NCBI GenBank assembly: GCA_937952925.1
Contig: CALFYA010000293.1
Span: 1 to 5,347, forward strand
Length of the DNA: 5,347 bases
From: an uncultured Moraxellaceae bacterium
GTDB lineage: Bacteria > Pseudomonadota > Gammaproteobacteria > Pseudomonadales > Moraxellaceae
Direction: 5' to 3'
The notes under the pieces are model-generated. The model saw only the letters and a program-made list of their open reading frames with translations. It was not told the DNA's origin and did no database searches. The position numbers were made by a program, and so were the translations under genes. Position 1 is the first letter of the stretch. Each line of letters opens with the position of its first letter. This document shows, one piece after another, positions 5,234 through 5,347 of this stretch.

Positions 5234-5347
5234 GTTCACTGCCGCGTAGGCAGCTTAGAAAGTTAGCACCACTAAAAACCTCAGTGTAGGCACGTTCACT
5301 GCCGCGTAGGCAGCTTAGAAAAGTCTGGGCGTTGAAGAATCGCTGAT
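5234..5347 (+). CRISPR. type I-F CRISPR array, leader-proximal end, truncated by the window
   Basis: Two identical 28-bp repeats (5234-5261 and 5294-5321) begin GTTCACTGCC and end GGCAGCTTAGAAA. They are separated by a 32-bp spacer (5262-5293), giving a 60-bp period. A second spacer starts at 5322 and is cut off after 26 bases. Repeat length, spacer length, the CTGCC/GGCAG hairpin and the CTTAGAAA tail, which would become the 5' handle after Cas6f (Csy4) cleavage, all match type I-F. Orientation implies rightward transcription with the leader on the left, so the first spacer is the newest. No cas gene is in this window; they could lie beyond the array or elsewhere. Neither spacer matches other sequence in the window by eye. 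Confidence 0.95.

Overview
This window looks like chromosomal DNA from a gammaproteobacterium. The repeat at the right end is of the type I-F CRISPR class, and its 3' part (CTTAGAAA) resembles arrays I remember from Acinetobacter and relatives. A Moraxellaceae-like host is therefore a reasonable but unproven guess; base composition looks close to half G+C, higher than typical Acinetobacter. Gene density is high, and tightly coupled genes use ATGA/GTGA stop-start overlaps.

Layout. Positions 1-132 are non-coding or contain the tail of something off the left edge, and hold a perfect 24-bp palindrome (42-65). A small secreted protein of unknown function follows (133-420) with its own terminator (470-495). 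Next is a three-gene plus-strand run for the late steps of cobalamin (vitamin B12) synthesis: a CobC-type phosphatase (496-1002), cobyric acid synthase CobQ/CbiP (1006-2475) and cobalamin synthase CobS (2472-3206). Converging on it from the minus strand is a two-gene ABC importer operon of the BtuCD/FecCD family: permease (4998-3997) and ATPase (4000-3233). Upstream of the permease is a short regulatory region with a candidate -10 element and a Fur-box-like inverted repeat. The right end (about 5101-5347) is the leader and first two repeats of a type I-F CRISPR array pointing rightwards and running off the window.

How the genes work together. CobQ amidates adenosylcobyrinic acid a,c-diamide to adenosylcobyric acid. 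CobS joins the activated cobinamide to alpha-ribazole or its phosphate. The phosphatase removes the 5' phosphate before or after that joining. The neighbouring BtuCD-like importer would most simply bring in corrinoids, so the locus would combine late synthesis or salvage with uptake. No periplasmic binding protein, TonB receptor or cobalamin riboswitch is visible here, and the Fur-like site leaves iron or siderophore uptake open as an alternative.

The most notable parts are the CRISPR leader next to the btuC-like promoter with no cas gene on the leader side, a leader built of near-complementary ACCC/T-tract arms around a perfect IHF consensus, and the left-edge palindrome, which resembles two abutting insertion-sequence ends. 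I found no clear evidence of a wholly new system.
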